Of a DNA stretch of 64,000 nucleotides, positions 53,156 through 63,594 are shown in pieces. The position numbers were made by a program, and so were the translations under genes. A model generated the notes under the pieces. It saw nothing but the letters and a program-made list of their open reading frames with translations. It had not been told where the DNA came from and did no database searches. Source of the stretch: Acanthosepion pharaonis (Eukaryota > Mollusca > Cephalopoda > Sepiida > Sepiidae). The stretch lies in NCBI GenBank assembly GCA_903632075.3, contig CAHIKZ030004282.1:1796501-1860500 (forward strand). The letters run 5' to 3'. The first letter of the stretch is position 1. Every line of letters starts with the position of its first letter.

Positions 53156-53324
53156 TGAATAGAATAAGATAGCTGAGGATAGAGTGTGTTAAGATATCTA
53201 GATAGATAATAACAGACTGAGATAGATAGATAGATAGATAGATAGATAGGAATAGAATTAGATTGTTGAGGACAGAATGTGTTAAGATATATAGATAGAT
53301 AGATAATAACAGACTGATATAGAT

Positions 53325-53378
<54 letters not shown>

Positions 53379-53444
53379 GAATAGAATGAGATTGTTGAAG
53401 ACAGAATGTGTTAAGATATATAGATAGATAGATAATAACAGACT

Positions 53445-53512
<68 letters not shown>

Positions 53513-53576
53513 TGAATAGAATAAGATAGCTGAGGATAGAATGTGTTAAGATATCTAGATAGATAATAACAGACTG

Positions 53577-53615
<39 letters not shown>

Positions 53616-53696
53616 GAACAGAATGTGATAGATATGAATAAAATGATATAGATAGATATATAGATAGATAATGGACACAATGAGATAGATATGAAT

Positions 53697-53743
<47 letters not shown>

Positions 53744-53780
53744 TGAACACAATTAGATAGGTAAATAGATAATGAATACG
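52967..53780. repeat. GATA array with higher-order unit
   Basis: Blocks of (GATA)n alternate with a non-GATA spacer: AATAGAATAAGATAGCTGAG, GATAGAATGTGTTAAGATAT, then GATAATAACAGACTGA. The spacer end CAGACTGA appears near 53030, 53213, 53311, 53440 and 53570. Spacing varies with GATA tract length (about 183, 98, 130 and 130 bp). Two spacer variants exist: AAGATAGCTGAGGATAGA (near 53166, 53521) and GATTGTTGAGGACAGAATG-like (near 53260, 53390). The long minus-strand open frames reading YLSIYLSI are products of the repeat. Confidence 0.95.
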
Positions 53781-54215
53781 CCATCCCTATCTATTACTAT
53801 GAAATCGGGCAAATGAAAAAAAACAGTCTCAATTTTATATTGATTATGATACAAAACAAACAGATATATATCTTCCGTCAAAATATTATTGAACATTTAC
53901 GACATGAGCTCCGTCTGTCTTCCTGCAAATTTCAAATCTGTCCTTATCGATGTGAAGCACATTTGGGAACATTTCTCCTGCACTGCATACTGAATGTGTT
54001 CATTAAACTCAGCCAAATTATTGATCTTTTGGCAATAACTCTTTGTTTTTATGAAAGCCAATGCATAGGAATCAAGGTGCTTCAACAAAGATGCGTTTTT
54101 CTGTATTAAATATTAACAAAGTTTTCAAAGGGAATGAAAATGTAATTAGAAAAATTGTAAAGTTATAAACAAAATTAGAAATGTATACATGATGAGCAGA
54201 AATAAAACTGAATCT

Positions 54216-54218
<3 letters not shown>
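53781..54218. other. Unassigned sequence
   Basis: A minus-strand open frame at 53897-54088 (63 codons: AFIKTKSYCQKINNLAEFNE) looks protein-like in composition but I cannot place it. It might be an eroded transposon or pseudogene piece. Confidence 0.4.
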
Positions 54219-54261
<43 letters not shown>

Positions 54262-54330
54262 TATAGGATTGGTGCATGCTGAATAAATTCTTAAAAGAGT
54301 GCTCAATACAGAGTAAAGCAAATATAATTA
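54219..54330 (+). repeat. AT tract plus partial copy of the GTATAGGATTG repeat
   Basis: (AT)20 at 54219-54259 is followed by GTATAGGATTGGTGCATGC and AGAGTGCTCAATACAGAGTA, matching 44913-45010 with an internal deletion (the ACAATAACCAAAACATAC part is absent). It then meets the left arm of the inverted repeat. Confidence 0.8.
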
Positions 54331-54655
54331 TTTATTCGAAAATCATAACCTAAATATGTTTTTAAAATCACTACCAAAATAGCCATTTTGTTTCAACATT
54401 TCTGGTGTCTTATCAAGTGATGGCGTTGAATGTACAAAAAATATTTTAAAAGGTTCAAATCAATCAAACACCCCTCATTAGGGAGATACTGTTACATAAC
54501 CTGGAATGACCAATCAAAATAGAAGTATATGAGAATTTAAAAAACTTGACAACGGACTAATGTTATAATAATTATTGAATGCTTTAATGTTAGGGTAAGA
54601 CTAAAATAGAATTCATTCTAACTAATTAATATTAAATTATACTATAAAATTGAAA
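54328..54655 (-). repeat. Left arm of a ~1.4-kb inverted repeat
   Basis: Read inverted it matches 55368-55702: CGAATAAATAAT, TTGTTTCAACA / TGTTGAAACAA, CTTATCAAGTGATGG, ACACCCCTCATTAGGG, GGAATGACCAATCAAAATAG, and AAAATAGAATTCATTCTA near the inner end. Divergence is modest, with small indels. The outer end contains TTGATAAGACACC-type sequence followed by GTTGAAAC, a hairpin-plus-GAAA motif. Confidence 0.9.
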
Positions 54656-55367
54656 ATTAAAAATTACCAATTTTAAATTTAATCTATATTAAGTTTAAAA
54701 TTCTAAAATTATTTAAAGAAGAAACTGATGAAAAAATACATGTTTTTCTATTTATTTTGTTTTTATTGAAATTAACTTGGAATAAAAGTTAAGATCAAAT
54801 GCTTCTCTGAACTTCATGACAGCATAGATACATTTGAATCAAAAATCATGGGCAATGGAGGATGAAATCTTGCAAAAGACAATACATACACAATCAGATT
54901 ATAATACATAAACACGCTGACGTATTTAGATATATACACACACAAAAAAGCGGCGAGACAGGAAATATCTCCACGACCCTTAAAAATAAACAAACAAAAA
55001 TCGACAACATACACAATGAAAGGTACACACAAGTGACCATACACACAGACGACGTCAAAGACACGTACACATACACATACATTGACAAAGACAGGCCGAT
55101 ACACCCACTAAGAAATATTCAAGTTTGAAAGTGTTATTAAACGAATTCTAAACTCTTATTAAAATATAACTTATACGGTCAAATATACATAGATAAAAAT
55201 GGTTGAATAGATAAAATTCAACATGGGCAGAACAGAAAAACAAATATTAGGGAAAGAAAGGACATTAAAACAGATAAGATATGGAAAAGAAAAATAGATA
55301 AATACGCATAAAAATAACACCCTCTAATATATAAAGAAGAAAACTCCAAACACACAAATATATATAA
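54656..55367. other. Loop between the inverted arms
   Basis: 712 bp with no recognised protein. A purine/ACA-rich stretch (54900-55080, ACACACAAAAAAGC, CACGTACACATACACATACA) gives an open frame on the + strand (54862-55128) that I do not consider a gene. The loop could be the internal part of an element with inverted terminal regions. Confidence 0.5.
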
Positions 55368-55799
<432 letters not shown>

Positions 55800-55812
55800 T
55801 TTTTTGTAAGCA

Positions 55813-55863
55813 TGGGTTTCACGCTTTTGCGATCGTCTGACGATCGCAAAAGCGTGAAACCCA
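55813..55863. repeat. Perfect 51-bp palindrome
   Basis: Two 25-nt arms, TGGGTTTCACGCTTTTGCG continuing ATCGTC and its exact reverse complement, are separated by a single T. It is GC-richer than its surroundings and sits between two AT microsatellites. It would form a cruciform or hairpin. No promoter or gene adjoins it. Confidence 0.97.
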
Positions 55864-55936
55864 GGCTCACAAACTGACATCAATCCAACCAAATATGTTA
55901 GCTCTATCTCTGATATTGAACTCTATCTCTGTATTG

Positions 55937-55949
55937 CATATATATATAA

Positions 55950-56016
<67 letters not shown>

Positions 56017-56023
56017 CACACAC

Positions 56024-56099
<76 letters not shown>
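55937..56099. repeat. Compound (AT)n(AC)n(AT)n microsatellite
   Basis: AT, then ACACACACATTTTTTACACAC, then AT again. The final TA is the left target-site dinucleotide of the transposon at 56102. Confidence 0.96.
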
Positions 56100-56101
<2 letters not shown>

Positions 56102-56103
<2 letters not shown>

Positions 56104-56153
56104 GAGTGTAACAGCAATATTGTCCAAAGTGTGTAACAGCATAATTATCCATC
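56102..56153 (+). repeat. Left terminal inverted repeat
   Basis: It contains two TGTAACAGCA words (56108 and 56132). It pairs with 56933-56984. Confidence 0.88.
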
Positions 56154-56320
56154 CCACAATATGTTTAATATCTAAAAAACTAATTGACTTTATTTTTTCA
56201 GATAAGACGTTTACTCACCTTGACATCATTTGTTGTAAGAATCACTGAAAACTCTTAAGTGATTCAACTACAAAGGGGACGGGTTAAAATCGTTTAGTAT
56301 CAGCCCTTTTGTCTCGCCAA

Positions 56321-56476
56321 ATGAGCAATGGTGAGGGGAAAAAGATCATTCAGGCCTTTATTAATGGTACCAACAGTCATACTCTGGCTTCCATCTTCAA
56401 AGTCCATTCAAGAACCAACAAAAGAACGGGGAATAAGTTTAAGAAAAAAGGGACAATTCATAAAATGGTTGACACG
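56321..56476 (+). pseudogene. Transposase N-terminal helix-turn-helix remnant
   Basis: The ATG at 56321 opens a 51-codon frame: MSNGEGKKIIQAFINGTN, then LASIFKVHSRTNKRTGNKF and KKKGTIHKM, ending in a stop. A short helix, a turn (IF-V-RT) and a basic recognition helix followed by KF..KGT is the N-terminal DNA-binding layout of Tc1-like transposases. The remainder of the protein is not readable; another frame continues to 56561 without catalytic motifs. Its place inside matched inverted ends supports the call. Confidence 0.6.
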
Positions 56477-56637
56477 TGAGAGAGATGTTTCAGCTATAAC
56501 AGTCGTAAGAGTAGAGATTAAAAAAAGACTTCAAAATGAAATCGTACGTGAAACATGTTAGGCACCTTGTTACTATAGGATAGAAAGGTATATTGTTAGA
56601 AAGGGCGAATAAGTTGAATAAGATGGAAAATGCTCCT

Positions 56638-56640
<3 letters not shown>

Positions 56641-56699
<59 letters not shown>
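56641..56699. repeat. (AT)n microsatellite inside the Tc1-like element
   Basis: A 59-bp AT tract within the element's interior, so it arose or expanded after the element formed. Confidence 0.96.
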
Positions 56700-56702
<3 letters not shown>

Positions 56703-56932
56703 TATTATTTCAATCCTTCATGAACTTCCGATCCTTAGCTATGATTAATTAATGAAGAACATGTCATTTTCCATTAAAATTTCATGATGATTCTTCAGTT
56801 AAACTTAAAGACAAATTATAGATTATCTTATTGCCCAAAGTAAAGTTTAATCGTGTTATAAAACATTGGAGAATTCCATTAAGATATCTTTAATCATTTC
56901 TAAGAAACAACGGTTAAGAGCTTAATCTAACA

Positions 56933-56982
56933 ATTGGAGAATTTTGCTGTTACACGATTTGGACAATTATGTTGTTAGACCC

Positions 56983-56984
<2 letters not shown>
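56933..56984 (-). repeat. Right terminal inverted repeat
   Basis: The inverse of the left end with about 20% differences, ending GTTAGACCCGG then TA. Confidence 0.88.
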
Positions 56985-57056
<72 letters not shown>

Positions 57057-57095
57057 TGGTGAGAGATAGATAGAGAGCGATAGATATATATAGAG
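56985..57095. repeat. (AT)n(AG)n(GATA)-like microsatellite
   Basis: AT to 57021, AG to about 57052, then mixed GATA/GAGA. It starts with the right target TA of the adjacent transposon. Confidence 0.95.
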
Positions 57096-58793
57096 AAATA
57101 TTGACATGGACACATTGATATAGTTATTCTTCTCCTTTGCACTGTTCTCAGTATTTTATTTTTCCTACCCAGTCTTATATATGTACTATTACTGAACACT
57201 GGCGCACATTCAGTATTTTCTTCTGAAGTTATTCTGGTTCGACGTCATTATTATGAATTAAAAATTATATTTTTCCCCTAATCTGCAGTTAATCAAATTT
57301 TACTTTAGGTTTTTTTTTAACCCATTTCCCCAACGAGGGCCCGTCTTAAGCTTCAAATCTTTTTTGACATGTTTTTTTCTTCTTGGCTCTAAAAGCTTTT
57401 CTATTGAAGTGGGTCTTAGAATATTTCAGCCAGAAATTCTATATTCTTCTTTTTTCTTAACCCAAACTACTGAACTTGTCATGCTAGATAATCTCATTCA
57501 ATAAATAATCTCATTCCTTCAACCAAGAGATCTTCGACATTTCTGTTTTCATATTGAGATCTTCTGAATCAATGGAAACATTTAATATCTACTCTATGAG
57601 AAACGGTGGCATAAATCACGGGAATTCTTTTTCTATTTAGAAATATATTAATGCACCGATATATTTCCCAATAACTCTTGATAAATCACTGTAAATAATC
57701 CGTATTAATGCGTCGCTACGGATTAACGCTGGCGTTTCTATGTCTGAAAGATAACTGACAAATGCAGATAAATCCGTGTGAGGCAGCAGTATGTTAGATG
57801 TCGAAAAAATTTCCCAAATTTAACCTAATGTTATTTATACCAACAATGCAACAATCTTATTTTGTTTTTAAATTGCAAGTTCATTTCCGGACCTGCCCTC
57901 AAAAAAAAAAAAAAGAAACAACCTGAAAACACCCTTTTTCGTTTGTTCATCGAGGTGAAGAGGGGTCTGCAATTACTTAGATGGGGGACTGATTCCAAAC
58001 ACTGGGCACTGTAAGAAACTACAACCAATCCGAAATATTTCGGCTTTTAAAAATACCAGTAAAGGATTGATAAGCTATAAAAAGCTATAAATTAAACGTT
58101 CAAGACGTTGGCGATTATGGATTTCTACACTTTTTTTAAAACTATCATTTATTCTTTGGTAAGCTTTCTTTTTCTAAATGGTCACAGATTACAAGGTCCT
58201 AAAGCCACTCAAAGTAGATGGCTAATGAAAAGATTGTTGTATGGATATAGCAGGACAAAGTAAATGCAGATTATGTACGATAGGTAACAGAGGCCTCTAA
58301 ACTTGAAGACGGCAAGTTTTAGCGGTCGGAAAGCATTCTCTTGGGAGTCTACTACAAAGCACAGCAGTTCTTGAGATGAAGCTATTACAGTGGAAGTTTC
58401 TTGTTACCAAAAAGCGGTTCGTCTAAGCCAGGTTTGTGCACGCGATACGACGGGTCCAATTTGCGATCGATTAACGAGATGCTAACAACGTTTCTTCAGT
58501 GAAAAACGGGTTCTAGAGTGGAAAGTAATTCATCACCCACAAGGCTGCGTAAACGCCTTTAAACTCTGTCGAGGGTAGAAAAGTGATGATCGATAGTGGA
58601 GTGGTTTCTCGTTGCTTTCTCCACGTTCAGAGCTTTTATTCCCCAGATTGAGAAAGAGGACACAGTCGGCTTTGCTTATTGAGGGAAAAAGAGGTGGTTT
58701 CATTCTTTTCTTAAGGGTGAGGAAATTGAATTCGGCTCACGGATTTTCATTTTTCCAAACTGATGTCGTTTATCCATTACAACAATATAGAAG
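57096..58793. other. Unassigned intergenic sequence
   Basis: 1.7 kb without recognised genes or repeat copies. A 14-bp A run at 57901 follows CCGGACCTGCCCTC. The minus-strand frame at 57831-58028 crosses this run and is not convincing. Confidence 0.6.
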
Positions 58794-59576
58794 ACTAGCT
58801 GGTCGCTCGCAAGCTTGCGAGTGCAGCAACTTTGCTTCTGCAAAAATGATTAAAAATCGGGATTTTTCAAATTTGTTCCCAAATACCTCTTTAACCATTG
58901 GATGTATTGAAAAGTACTAAGGAGCGAATATAAATAATTCTAATGCTGAATCGATTGCTCGAACCACATTTTTCCGAAGTAACTATACTCAGGAGTGCCA
59001 GATGCTTTATCTTCTATATGAATAAATGCGAAATTGTAGCTTAATTCTCCCATTAATTCTGGGGGTTAAAAGGACTCCAACTCTACTTTATAGTAATTTA
59101 AGTAATATATTATCTACTTCGAGGCAATACCACTTTTAAACTTAGTTTAACTAATTTGCATATCAATTTTAAAAAAGTATATTTTATTAATTAACTGTTC
59201 TTCATTACTGTTCCTTTATTTGAAGATTGTTTTGATTTTCATATAAAAAATAGTTTTGTTTATGAATATTGTCTTATATAGTATAGAAAATGTTATAATA
59301 AAACGTGCAATGCAGTTTTGGATACAAAGGGTAAAAAGAGTTACTCTTCTTGAAACATGAGAGCAACGATAATGAATAGTATAATATATTAATATATTCT
59401 TTTAACCTCTCACAATCTGGCAACCCTGAAGATGAGCTCAACTAATATCGTTCCCTGATCCTAACTTTTCTAAGGCTTTTGAATCAGCTATGAATCATTG
59501 AAATCGGACCAATAGGAACGGAGGGGTTGCTTGGACGCACACACGTACAAACACATATATTTATTTTATATATAAG
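58794..59576 (+). mobile_element. Non-autonomous ACTAGC...TATATAAGAT element, copy 2
   Basis: It begins ACTAGCTGGTCGCTCGCAAG followed by CTTGCGAGTG, giving a GCTCGCAAGCTTGCGAG hairpin at the very start. It ends ATCGGACCAATAGGAACG, GGACGCACACACGTACAAAC and TATTTTATATATAAGAT. The design (ACTAGC start, a GGNNCAATAGGAACG-like word, CACACACG-type stretch and TATATA end) parallels 48092-48850, but the internal sequences differ. It has no credible ORF. Confidence 0.55.
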
Positions 59577-59639
59577 ATTAAAGATTCGTTTATCTGGTTG
59601 TATGTCTGTACACTATAAATGCACACCCGCTTTTTAATA

Positions 59640-59811
59640 TAGTGTAACCCGGATATAAGAGAGTTGTCGGGACCGGAGAAGAAGTCTCTTATATCCGGTT
59701 TTCTCTTATATCCGGGTTTGGTCTATTTTATATACATACACACAGGCTCTAATTTGGGACCAGAGAAAATCTCTCTTATATCCGGGTTTCTCTTATATCC
59801 GGTTTACACTG
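59640..59811. mobile_element. Tigger/pogo-like palindromic MITE, copy 2
   Basis: A 172-bp copy of the element at 41611-41797, with TA flanks at 59638-59639 and 59812-59813. The first base is T instead of C. A 15-bp segment near the 3' end, present in copy 1 (one extra TCTCTTATATCCGGG unit), is missing here. Confidence 0.9.
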
Positions 59812-60782
59812 TACATTGTTTAGTCTCAACTAAATGAAGTTAGCTTCTTTGTTTTTTGCTTTGTTTACAAGCGATCTAGTGTCTATTTTCTAAACCTTCC
59901 GTTTACTGAACATAAAATTAAGAAATTAATGATTTGTGTATTTTTGGCGGGATGGAAGAATATTTTCTTTTTTTTTTATAATAATGTGCATAATGGCAGT
60001 TTTCAAATAAACTGTCACCGCTAGCGATAATAATCTTATATTTATATTATAAAGTATCAAAAATATCAGAAATGGTATTTTGACGAAACTTCTTGATATT
60101 CAATACCCCGTATCTATGAACATAAGAGAGACTTGCGTTGAGAAAATCCTTTAAATTCGTTAGTTTCACGCAGAGATTAGACAGGCCATGACTTCGATTT
60201 TACAAATGACTCATTTATAAGAAAAAAAACGCAATTTATTACGTAGAAAATAATTAGAAGGAATCCTAACAAATAATTTACCATCAATAAACGCACTCCA
60301 AACACACTTTATTCGATCAACTTTTATAAAATCCAGACTTAAAGAATCTAAGCTTATTTAGCCTACAGCGATAACCGGTGTAACTTGATTTTTTTCACCA
60401 CCGCATAAAACATCCCCCAATTAGCAACATAGCCTTTTATCTGACAGAAATAAAAAAAAGAAAAGCCGACTAGACCTACACCTACGCATATATACAGACA
60501 TCACCCGATTTCCTGCACTAAATTATGATACACAGACACATAAATTATACAAGCAAACGCTACCGAACAAGACAAATACACGTGAGATCTACTTAATCGA
60601 TGAATAGCGAAGAACACAAAAATAAAAATACACGATTTTTTTTTCTTTCTACGCCATGTTTCATTTTCTGATGAACAAAATCGAAATATATTAAATTCAT
60701 TTTTCCTACTTGTTCTTAGTTGTTTTTTTTATCCTTTCATCCATTTGGATTTTAATTCATATTTTATCTATATTTTATCCTG

Positions 60783-60783
<1 letters not shown>
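59812..60783. other. Unassigned intergenic sequence
   Basis: AT-rich sequence with no gene, SINE or inverted repeat recognised. Confidence 0.6.

Positions 60784-60876
<93 letters not shown>
60784..60876. repeat. (AT)n(GATA)n microsatellite
   Basis: 57 bp of AT followed by (GATA)9, ending GATCGTC. A minor (AT)6 lies at 60919-60930. Confidence 0.97.
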
Positions 60877-61016
60877 CGTCTGATGACTGCGTTTAGTATG
60901 AAACAGTACATAAATAAATATATATATATGTTAAAGGCGATTGACAATGCAGTACGATTAAACTTGATACAACACATGCCAGTTTTATAAGACAGTAATT
61001 GATTCCTAAATAGATA

Positions 61017-61018
<2 letters not shown>

Positions 61019-61058
<40 letters not shown>

Positions 61059-61104
61059 CGGCACTTAGTTAATTTATATCTTCAATATAAATCAACCAAG
61101 TGCC

Positions 61105-61185
<81 letters not shown>
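61019..61185. repeat. AT tracts flanking a 45-bp hairpin
   Basis: AT at 61019-61055 and AT/GT at 61111-61185. Between them 20-nt arms GGCACTTAGTTAATTTATAT (61060-61079) and the inverse with two differences (61085-61104) enclose the 5-nt loop CTTCA. Confidence 0.93.
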
Positions 61186-61187
<2 letters not shown>

Positions 61188-61189
<2 letters not shown>

Positions 61190-61365
61190 AAGAAAAATAT
61201 ATGGAAAACAAAAAATCCGAATATGCAAATATGCTGTTTTAATGTTGTTTCAATGTCGACCTAAGACGTTTCGGTCTAAAAGACCTTCTTCAGGACATTG
61301 AAACAACATTAAAACAGCATATTTGCATATTCGGATTTTTGTTTTTCCATATATATTTTTCTTCA
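61188..61365 (-). repeat. Inverted repeat with hairpin-plus-GAAA core
   Basis: Arms of ~70 bp (61188-61257 and 61293-61365: GAATATGCAAATATGCTG, TTAATGTTGTTTCAATGTC and inverse) differ only by a few bases. The 35-nt centre, read on the minus strand, is CTGAAGAAGGTCTTTTAGAC then CGAAACGTCTTAGGTC. It contains CTGAAGA, a GGTCT/AGACC stem, GAAA and a GTC just before the second arm. This is the order of a type I hammerhead ribozyme with the arms as stem I, but one extra A precedes stem II and stem III would be only two pairs. Confidence 0.9.
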
Positions 61366-61499
61366 TACTGTCGGATCTATATCCATATATTTGCTTACAT
61401 ATATGTATGTATATATAAATAAAAAGAATGAATAGTAAGATATATAATCCGGTGTTCTTATAAATATTTTTATTTTTATAAAATAGTGCTCAATGTAAT

Positions 61500-61558
61500 T
61501 TTTTTGAAACATGATTAGAACTGTGTAGCGAAAAACATACTTTAAAACAATTAATTTG

Positions 61559-61594
<36 letters not shown>
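61500..61594 (-). repeat. Left member of an inverted pair, with AT tract
   Basis: TTGAAACATGATTAGAACTG, GTGTAGCGAAAAACATA and TTAAAACAATTAATTTGTT, then (AT)n at 61560-61594. It is the inverse of 62678-62745. Confidence 0.85.
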
Positions 61595-61596
<2 letters not shown>

Positions 61597-61854
61597 ATTT
61601 TGAAAAGTAAAAAGTAAAACGCTAAACCTTTTTTCATTCAAATTTCCTGTGAAGGAACGTGGGATTTTATTCATTTTAATAAATCCATTTGCATTGGTAA
61701 GTCCAGGGGAAACTATGATCATCTGTATGGAGTATACCATTTGGATACCATTAATTGCAATACACATATGCACTATAATAAAAATTATATTGATCTCTCT
61801 TTTGGGGATAGGTTCTTATATTTTATATTAATAAGACCTACTCGGATTACTTAC

Positions 61855-61858
<4 letters not shown>

Positions 61859-61898
<40 letters not shown>
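61859..61898. repeat. (AT)n microsatellite
   Basis: A 40-bp AT tract. The sequence around it (61595-61858) has no recognised gene. Confidence 0.96.
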
Positions 61899-61899
<1 letters not shown>

Positions 61900-62638
61900 A
61901 CTCTCCCGTCGAGTTCGAGGTATAAGGTTCCGATGACTACGAACTAATTATCTGCATGCATAATACGGGCATGATTTTTAGACGGGGTCGAGAATTTCCC
62001 AAAAGTCCCCTATCAGTACAGGAAAATGTATTGTATCCAAGTGCAGCAGGAACACTGTTAGATGTCTTATTTTGCTTTCTCGTTTCATGTAGTCGACTGA
62101 TGCGTACTTCTTGCAGCTATATCAATGTTGTACTTCTTTAGCTGCAATGAAACCAGAGCTGTTTTTCATTCTGGTGGTGAGTTGTTGTCCTGGAGAGTTC
62201 GTATATTCCAAGTGCCAAAATGAAGTTGATGTTGTTTTTCGCAGTAGCCGGATTCGTGTAGAACTAATTAGATGTACGTGGCAGAAAAACAATACAATGA
62301 TTTGTTTCAAGTGGTGAAGGCTTGTGTCGTACCATCCACACTTTTTGGATCTGTCGAAAAAAAGTAACGATGCAAAAGACTTACCACGGAAACTCCGAAA
62401 GACAGTCCTCATATGTTATTATCGCGGACTTTAACCTCTCCGGATCACAGTCAATATCAGCCAGTACACGCCTCTCGGCAGACACATGCAATATCATGAC
62501 CAGTTAAAACTGTCATGAGTTTTCCCGAAGTCTTTTTATCGTGAAACCAACACTAAAAGGGTTGCTAACCAAAGCTCAAAGACTCCTTTCACCCTCATCA
62601 AGGGCAGTTAGCCTGCGCCAGTTTTCAACCTGGTACTT

Positions 62639-62641
<3 letters not shown>
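61899..62641. other. Unassigned, possibly eroded retroelement
   Basis: Open frames of 60-96 codons exist on both strands. The minus-strand one at 62122-62412 (STSFWHLEYTNSPGQQLT) faintly recalls the LINE segment before RT, but its position relative to the RT piece at 63060 is wrong for one element. I leave it unassigned. Confidence 0.4.
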
Positions 62642-62686
<45 letters not shown>

Positions 62687-62745
62687 ATTAATTGATTTAA
62701 AATATGTTTTTTTCGCTACACAGTTCTAACCATGTTTCAAAAATG
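62642..62745 (+). repeat. Right member of an inverted pair, with AT tract
   Basis: (AT)n at 62642-62681, then AAATTAATTGATTTAAAATA, TTCGCTACACAGTTCTAACC and ATGTTTCAA. It pairs with 61500-61565 inverted, about 85% alike. The pair brackets ~1.1 kb. Confidence 0.85.
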
Positions 62746-62851
62746 GAAGCTAAAAGCCCCGAATTTAATTTTGTAATTAAATTAAAGACATTAGTTCCAT
62801 ATCATCCTCAAGCGAATTTTGAAGTCTTTTGAATATCTTACTGTTCTTTCC

Positions 62852-62856
<5 letters not shown>

Positions 62857-62914
<58 letters not shown>
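62857..62914. repeat. (AT)n microsatellite
   Basis: 58 bp of AT followed by TGAGCACTGTGG. Confidence 0.97.
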
Positions 62915-62916
<2 letters not shown>

Positions 62917-62951
62917 AGCACTGTGGTCAATAACGGGCAGTGGCTGTGTGC

Positions 62952-63008
62952 TTTATGCTTGAAGGCAATCGTCATGCCATGTGTCTAAAGATTGCGTTCA
63001 AGCATAAA
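62952..63008. repeat. Stem-loop with 19-nt arms
   Basis: TTTATGCTTGAAGGCAATC (62952-62970) and its inverse with a single mismatch (62990-63008) enclose a 19-nt loop. Neighbouring ATGCTTGAA copies make it a candidate element end. Confidence 0.85.
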
Positions 63009-63059
63009 ACAGATGTGTTGATCTCAGTATACACTTTTGCATACACTCTATAATAATGC

Positions 63060-63592
63060 ACAAAGGAATTGTAGATTTCTAAATTTTCAAGAGAGATTCT
63101 GATGAGATAAACGGCAGTCGACCTAGCAATTAATTCAATATAATCACTCAATATTACATCAGTGGAAAGCGTGACTCTGCGATGTCGCAACTGTTTCTCT
63201 CCTGGAGTTTAGCTTCAACCATGATGCTGGCAGCCAGAAACGGTTCCCCGTGGTGATTAAATGAAAGCAGTTTTGTTTACCGCTGGCGGCTCTCGGTCGG
63301 GACGCTGGTGTGTTCGCCTCGGCAATGTTACCACTGGCTGTGAGTAGAGGATCGCTGGCGTTACCATCGACGCGGTCCACTATTGGCTTGCGTGAAAGGC
63401 AGTTGCCAGTTCTGCTTTGTTTCTACAGGAGTAAACAGTTGTGTCATTTCTATAGATAACTAGTTGGGAACTGATGACATTGGAAATTTCGTTGATGAAA
63501 ATCAGAAACAGTGTAGATCCAGCGATCAAGACTTGCGGAACCCCTTTGTTAATAGAAAACTATCCAGAAGATGTCGTTTTAAATTTTTTTCT
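63060..63592 (-). pseudogene. LINE reverse transcriptase fragment (Jockey/CR1-type)
   Basis: On the minus strand from 63592 down: FSINKGVPQ, then STLFLIFINEISN (the GVPQG(S)xLGP-LFLIFIND block of non-LTR RT), then LVIYRNDTTVYSC, where the catalytic YADD is changed to YRND. Further on, TKLLSFNHHGEPFL and (63190 down) STDVILSDYIELIARSTA appear in other frames. These are successive conserved blocks of RT and its thumb in a marine-invertebrate LINE. Loss of the first catalytic Asp, several frameshifts and stops make it dead. It is interrupted at its 5' side by the mariner at 63595. Confidence 0.8.
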
Positions 63593-63594
63593 AT

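Larger units (their letters stand above)
56102..56984 (+). mobile_element. Tc1/mariner-like element with 52-bp inverted ends
   Basis: The left end CCGAGTGTAACAGCAATATT and the right end, inverted, CCGGGTCTAACAACATAATT continue as matching sequence for ~52 bp. TA flanks both sides (56100-56101, 56985-56986). Each end holds two direct copies of a TGTAACAGCANAATTNTCCA-like word about 24 bp apart, as expected for paired transposase sites. The interior (883 bp in total) has a decayed N-terminal transposase-like ORF and a 59-bp AT tract (56641-56699). It is too short for a complete transposase gene, so it is non-autonomous. Microsatellite DNA lies directly outside both TAs. Confidence 0.88.

Noticed and set aside
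52900..53784. 294-codon minus-strand frame of YLSIYLSI repeats
   Set aside because: It is a by-product of the GATA array, whose lack of stops follows from the repeat unit.
54862..55128. 88-codon frame in the inverted-repeat loop
   Set aside because: Composition follows an ACA/CATACA-rich stretch; no motif or related copy is seen.
58612..58920. 102-codon + strand frame as a gene
   Set aside because: It runs across the start of the ACTAGC element at 58794 and shows no recognisable domain.
62122..62412. LINE segment upstream of RT
   Set aside because: A few residues (STSFWHL) fit, but the fragment lies on the wrong side of the RT piece at 63060 for a single minus-strand element, and similarity is too weak.
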